Shown piece by piece: positions 19,526-21,872 of a stretch of 21,872 nucleotides of DNA. The translations under genes were made by a program, and so were the position numbers. The notes below the pieces were generated by a model, which saw only the letters and a program-made list of their open reading frames with translations, did not search any database and was not told where the DNA came from. This DNA is from Gnetum montanum (lineage: Eukaryota; Streptophyta; Gnetopsida; Gnetales; Gnetaceae), in contig MNCI01016355.1 of assembly GCA_015680685.1 (NCBI GenBank), positions 435,703-457,574 on the forward strand, given 5' to 3'. Positions within the stretch are counted from its first letter, which is position 1. Each line of letters starts with the position of its first letter.

Positions 19526-19533
19526 TATAAATA
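19526..19533 (+). promoter_or_regulatory. TATA box of young family-A LTR
   Basis: TATAAATA followed by AGAGG is conserved with the solo LTR and lies just after the palindrome cluster. Transcription of the element would start about 30 bases downstream. Activity is inferred only. Confidence 0.75.
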
Positions 19534-19701
19534 AGAGGCAGCACTCCCTTCATTTCCCAATCCTGGCTAGAAGTAGCGAAGCTCTGGCAGTTTGAACACT
19601 CCAAAGTTAGATTAATTTCCCATGTGCCCGCAGTAGGAGGCCTAGAGTGAACGGCTCTTTATTCGAGCAACTTTGTAACCTGAACACAAGTTGTGTACGG
19701 C

Positions 19702-19707
19702 AATAAA
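19702..19707 (+). terminator. Poly(A) signal in young LTR
   Basis: AATAAA lies about 170 bp after the TATA box and is conserved in the solo LTR (minus strand, within TTTATT near 15010-15016). In a 3' LTR it would direct polyadenylation. Confidence 0.6.
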
Positions 19708-19781
19708 GATGAACTTGATTGGATAAACCTTGCAGTACATGGTTTTATTTTGTTGTTATTTATTGCTTTCCTAGTGCGCAC

Positions 19782-19877
19782 GAGTACGACTTGATTACGA
19801 GCATCTACGGGTGTGTACGACTAATCAAGGAATCGGTTGCTCGTCGCAACGCGTGAGTACGACTTGATTACGAGCAT
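19782..19877 (+). repeat. Two exact 23-bp direct repeats in young LTR
   Basis: A 23-mer starting GAGTACGACTTG and ending ACGAGCAT occurs at 19782-19804 and 19855-19877, 73 bases apart. The solo LTR has only one copy at the matching place, so this is a duplication of the young copy or its subfamily. Confidence 0.88.
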
Positions 19878-20279
19878 TGTGACTGCTTGGTAACCTAGTA
19901 GCGATTACGTGTGGTGCCTCAGTATGACCACTTCGAGCACGTGCGTTACGTGTGGTGATCCCAGTAACGATTAGCGTTTGGTATCCACAATTGCATGGTT
20001 CAGGGTGTGTACAGTAAGTGGGAACGGATGCTGACACTAGTTAATTTAGACTTAGGACATTAGTTAGAGTTAGTTAGTTTCTCAACCCTTTCCCTCATAG
20101 CTTAGGAGATAAACTGAAAAATACCAAAAAAATCATATACCTCAGACTTGCTTAACCATACACCGTGACACATACAAGCAAGCCTGGGAAGACAACGAAC
20201 GATTAACCCCAAGTGTTTCTTGTGGCGTTAAGGCATTTAGTCTGCAGAGTTCGATCGAATCACGTGTACACGCTCGTAT

Positions 20280-20297
20280 TGGCGCCGTTGCCGGGGA
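20280..20297 (+). other. Primer binding site for tRNA-Asp
   Basis: TGGCGCCGTTGCCGGGGA is the 18-base complement of the 3' end of plant tRNA-Asp, including the CCA tail. It is the usual primer site of Athila-like gypsy elements. It identifies 19413-20279 as a 5' LTR. Confidence 0.93.
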
Positions 20298-20421
20298 CTA
20301 AGTGTTTTTTTACGCCAATTAAACATAAGGGATATCACTCACATCGTTGTGAGCTTTAACGAACCTTCGGGTTAATCAGTTAATTAAGAACATAACTAAC
20401 GGTAAGCAGCACACCATTAGG
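20298..20421 (+). other. Leader between primer site and gag
   Basis: The 124-bp non-coding leader contains a run of seven T near 20304-20312 and a small inverted repeat around CTCACATCGTTGTGAG (20338-20353). No upstream ATG with a substantial frame is seen before 20422. It could hold packaging or dimerisation signals, which is inference. Confidence 0.6.
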
Positions 20422-21872
20422 ATGGCTTCTTCTCATGAAATCAACTCACCTAAGGACAACACAGGAGACGGTCAGCATCATACGCATAACCCAGATCAGC
20501 CAGGTCCTAAACAATCCAAGGTCACATATACTCATCCTGATGAGTATGTCCCTGACTTTACTTTTATTCTCCATCAAGATGAACAACTGCGATGGAGAGA
20601 TCTGCAAGGTAACATCGTGTTACCCCCAGATAGATCTGCCCCTAACATGCTTTTCCGTGCCTTAGCACAGACTGGCATGCAAGAACTGATTGCGGAATAC
20701 GTTTTGGATGATTATGACATAAGGGATTATCATCCCACAAATGCCCAACGTATTCGGGATGCAAGGCAGGAGAGCCAACATTCATTATTGAAGGGCAAGG
20801 TCCCCCATGTCATTAGTGAAATAGGAGACGAGGAACCCCTCACAATGGGTTTCTTAGAAAATGATGTTCCTCCTCCTCACTCTGGTGAAGAGGTAAAGCA
20901 TCAGGGCCTTCGATCAACTGTACATGCTACAGGCTCTGATCCCCGTGAGCACCAACTGTTCACGACAGGAACAACTACTCACACTAAGGACGGACACTTA
21001 CATCGTCACAACGATCAAGGCCGAAGCAGCGAAAGAGAAGGTAAGAAACATCACCATGGTGATAGATCCCCTTCCTCTTCTCCTTCATCTCACCATTCAC
21101 ACTCTCCTTCCACATCTTGGCACAACCATCGTGAGCATAACGGAGAGAGTAAAAGTAAAAGGGAAGATGAAATACCTCAACAAGAAGGTCGAGAGGAGTT
21201 AGGACAAGGGCAAGGACGTAGGGAGAGTAGGGAACCACCACGAAGACATCACAGACGTCATGAAAGAGATGATTATGACAAGCCCCTACTCGCAACCCAA
21301 AGTATGCTTAACATAATAGAGGCAGTTAGGATTCCCACAAGGCATTTAAAGGATAGTCGGATCAAGCGATTAGACATGAACAATATCCCACGATTTGAAG
21401 GAGGATACAATGCAAATCCGCAAAATCATTTGCAGGCATTCCACAATGCCTGTGCCTTGCAAAATATTGATAGCAAGTGGAAAAAGCTTAAGTTGATCCC
21501 AAGGACACTCATCAAAGAAGCAGAGAGCTGGTACCGGTCCTTAGAACCGGAAATCATCAGGACGTGGAGTACGACGCTTGAATTGTTCAATAACAAATAT
21601 CAAATGTACTCTAGAGTGTCCAACTTGCGTAAGCAGATCCAAGGCTAGAAACAAGGTGCTTATGAACCCTTGGATGCTGCCATGGCCCGTTACTATACAC
21701 TACTACATCGTTGCCCGGGCCATGGGTACGCTAAGCGGGATCAACTTCGCTACATCGTGGATGGGCTAAGAAATGAAACGAGAAGAACTCTTGGGACTTA
21801 CGCCCAAGGGAGACTCTCCCAACTAAGAGCCCATGAAGTTGAAAGCTTGTTGGAACAAGTAGCACAAGAAGA
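20422..21872 (+). CDS. gag: Gag of young family-A element, one in-frame TAG, runs off window
   Basis: ATG 20422 opens 408 codons to a TAG at 21646-21648. The same frame then stays open to the window end, so one nonsense codon is the only visible defect. Residues 1-140 are acidic and low in known motifs. About 150-285 is a His/Ser/Arg/Glu-rich, probably disordered stretch. From ~285 a capsid-like Retrotrans_gag domain runs on (YDKPLLATQ, RIKRLDMNNIPRFEGGYNA, WYRSLEPEIIRTW, LFNNKYQMYSRVSNLRKQIQ, then after the stop YYTLLHRC and LRYIVDGLRNE). The older minus-strand Gag has Trp (TGG) at the TAG position, so a G-to-A change is the likely cause. Gag would assemble the virus-like particle in the cytoplasm. 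A zinc knuckle, if present, lies beyond the window. Confidence 0.88.

Larger units (their letters stand above)
19413..20279 (+). mobile_element. 5' LTR of young family-A element
   Basis: The LTR begins TGATGAGACA as in the solo LTR. U3 has GCGATATCGC palindromes (19469-19509), followed by TATAAATA (19526-19533) and AATAAA (19702-19707). The right end runs straight into the primer site and lacks the last ~40 bp seen in the two other copies, including CTCATCA. A 23-bp exact direct repeat in its central part is absent from the solo LTR. Confidence 0.88.
19413..21872 (+). mobile_element. Young family-A Ty3/gypsy element, 5' LTR to gag (continues beyond window)
   Basis: LTR, tRNA-Asp primer site, leader and gag follow in the expected order. 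The tRNA-Asp primer and the Gag type suggest the Athila/Tat side of Ty3/gypsy rather than chromoviruses, but Pol lies outside the window. Base composition is clearly richer in G+C and in CAG, CTG and CG than the older elements. It is inserted in the gag of an older relative on the opposite strand. Bases 19408-19412 (GTCAT) would be the left target duplication. Confidence 0.88.

Noticed and set aside
20280-20297. tRNA-Asp gene
   Set aside because: Only the 18-base primer-site complement is present, without the rest of a tRNA.
20984-21295. 103-codon minus-strand frame and overlapping plus frames inside gag
   Set aside because: They lie wholly inside the well-supported Gag frame and have no independent motifs.

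Overview
This is a stretch of large-genome land-plant DNA made almost entirely of nested, decaying LTR retrotransposons. I found no host protein gene, tRNA gene or rRNA gene. Plant origin is inferred from the element types: Ty1/copia with a degenerate initiator-Met primer site, Ty3/gypsy with a tRNA-Asp primer site, and a gag/pol style typical of plant elements. Most of the window is AT-rich and full of nonsense codons. The last ~2.4 kb (19413-21872) is more GC-rich and much better preserved, so it is the youngest material.

Layout. (1) 1-452: the 3' part of a family-A LTR (termini TGATGAG...CTCATCA) inserted in the gag of an older element. (2) 453-~5067, + strand: an old Ty3/gypsy, apparently chromovirus-like. 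It keeps recognisable zinc-knuckle, protease, RT, RNase H, integrase, polypurine tract and 3' LTR. Its RT and integrase catalytic residues are lost. (3) 5098-~7760, - strand: a broken gene for a protein resembling the 'putative plant transposon protein' domain followed by a coiled-coil region. (4) ~7776-10033: no gene; it holds short direct repeats, a ~55-bp purine-rich tandem array and a possible relic promoter. (5) 10039-16689, + strand: a complete gag-only Ty1/copia-like element with two LTRs of 1182 and 1176 bp, a CACTT target duplication, a primer site and a polypurine tract. A minus-oriented family-A solo LTR (14451-15275, duplication CTAAC) sits inside it. (6) 16695-19412, - strand: gag-protease of an old Ty3/gypsy, cut on the left by the copia element and on the right by family A. 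(7) 19413-window end, + strand: 5' LTR, tRNA-Asp primer site, leader and gag of a young family-A element. Its gag is clearly homologous to the old minus-strand gag, so this family inserted into a decayed relative.

Relative order: old gypsy elements first, then the copia insertion at CACTT, with family-A insertions later (one of them inside the copia element). The most notable pattern is that LTRs of three families each carry a cluster of short palindromes upstream of the TATA box: GCGATATCGC in family A, and AGAYGTCT in both the copia and the old gypsy LTR. Other points of interest are nonsense-only decay without frameshifts over ~1.9 kb, a 5' LTR apparently lacking its last ~40 bp, and triplicated hairpin repeats inside the copia LTRs. 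All readings were made by eye; no database search was possible.
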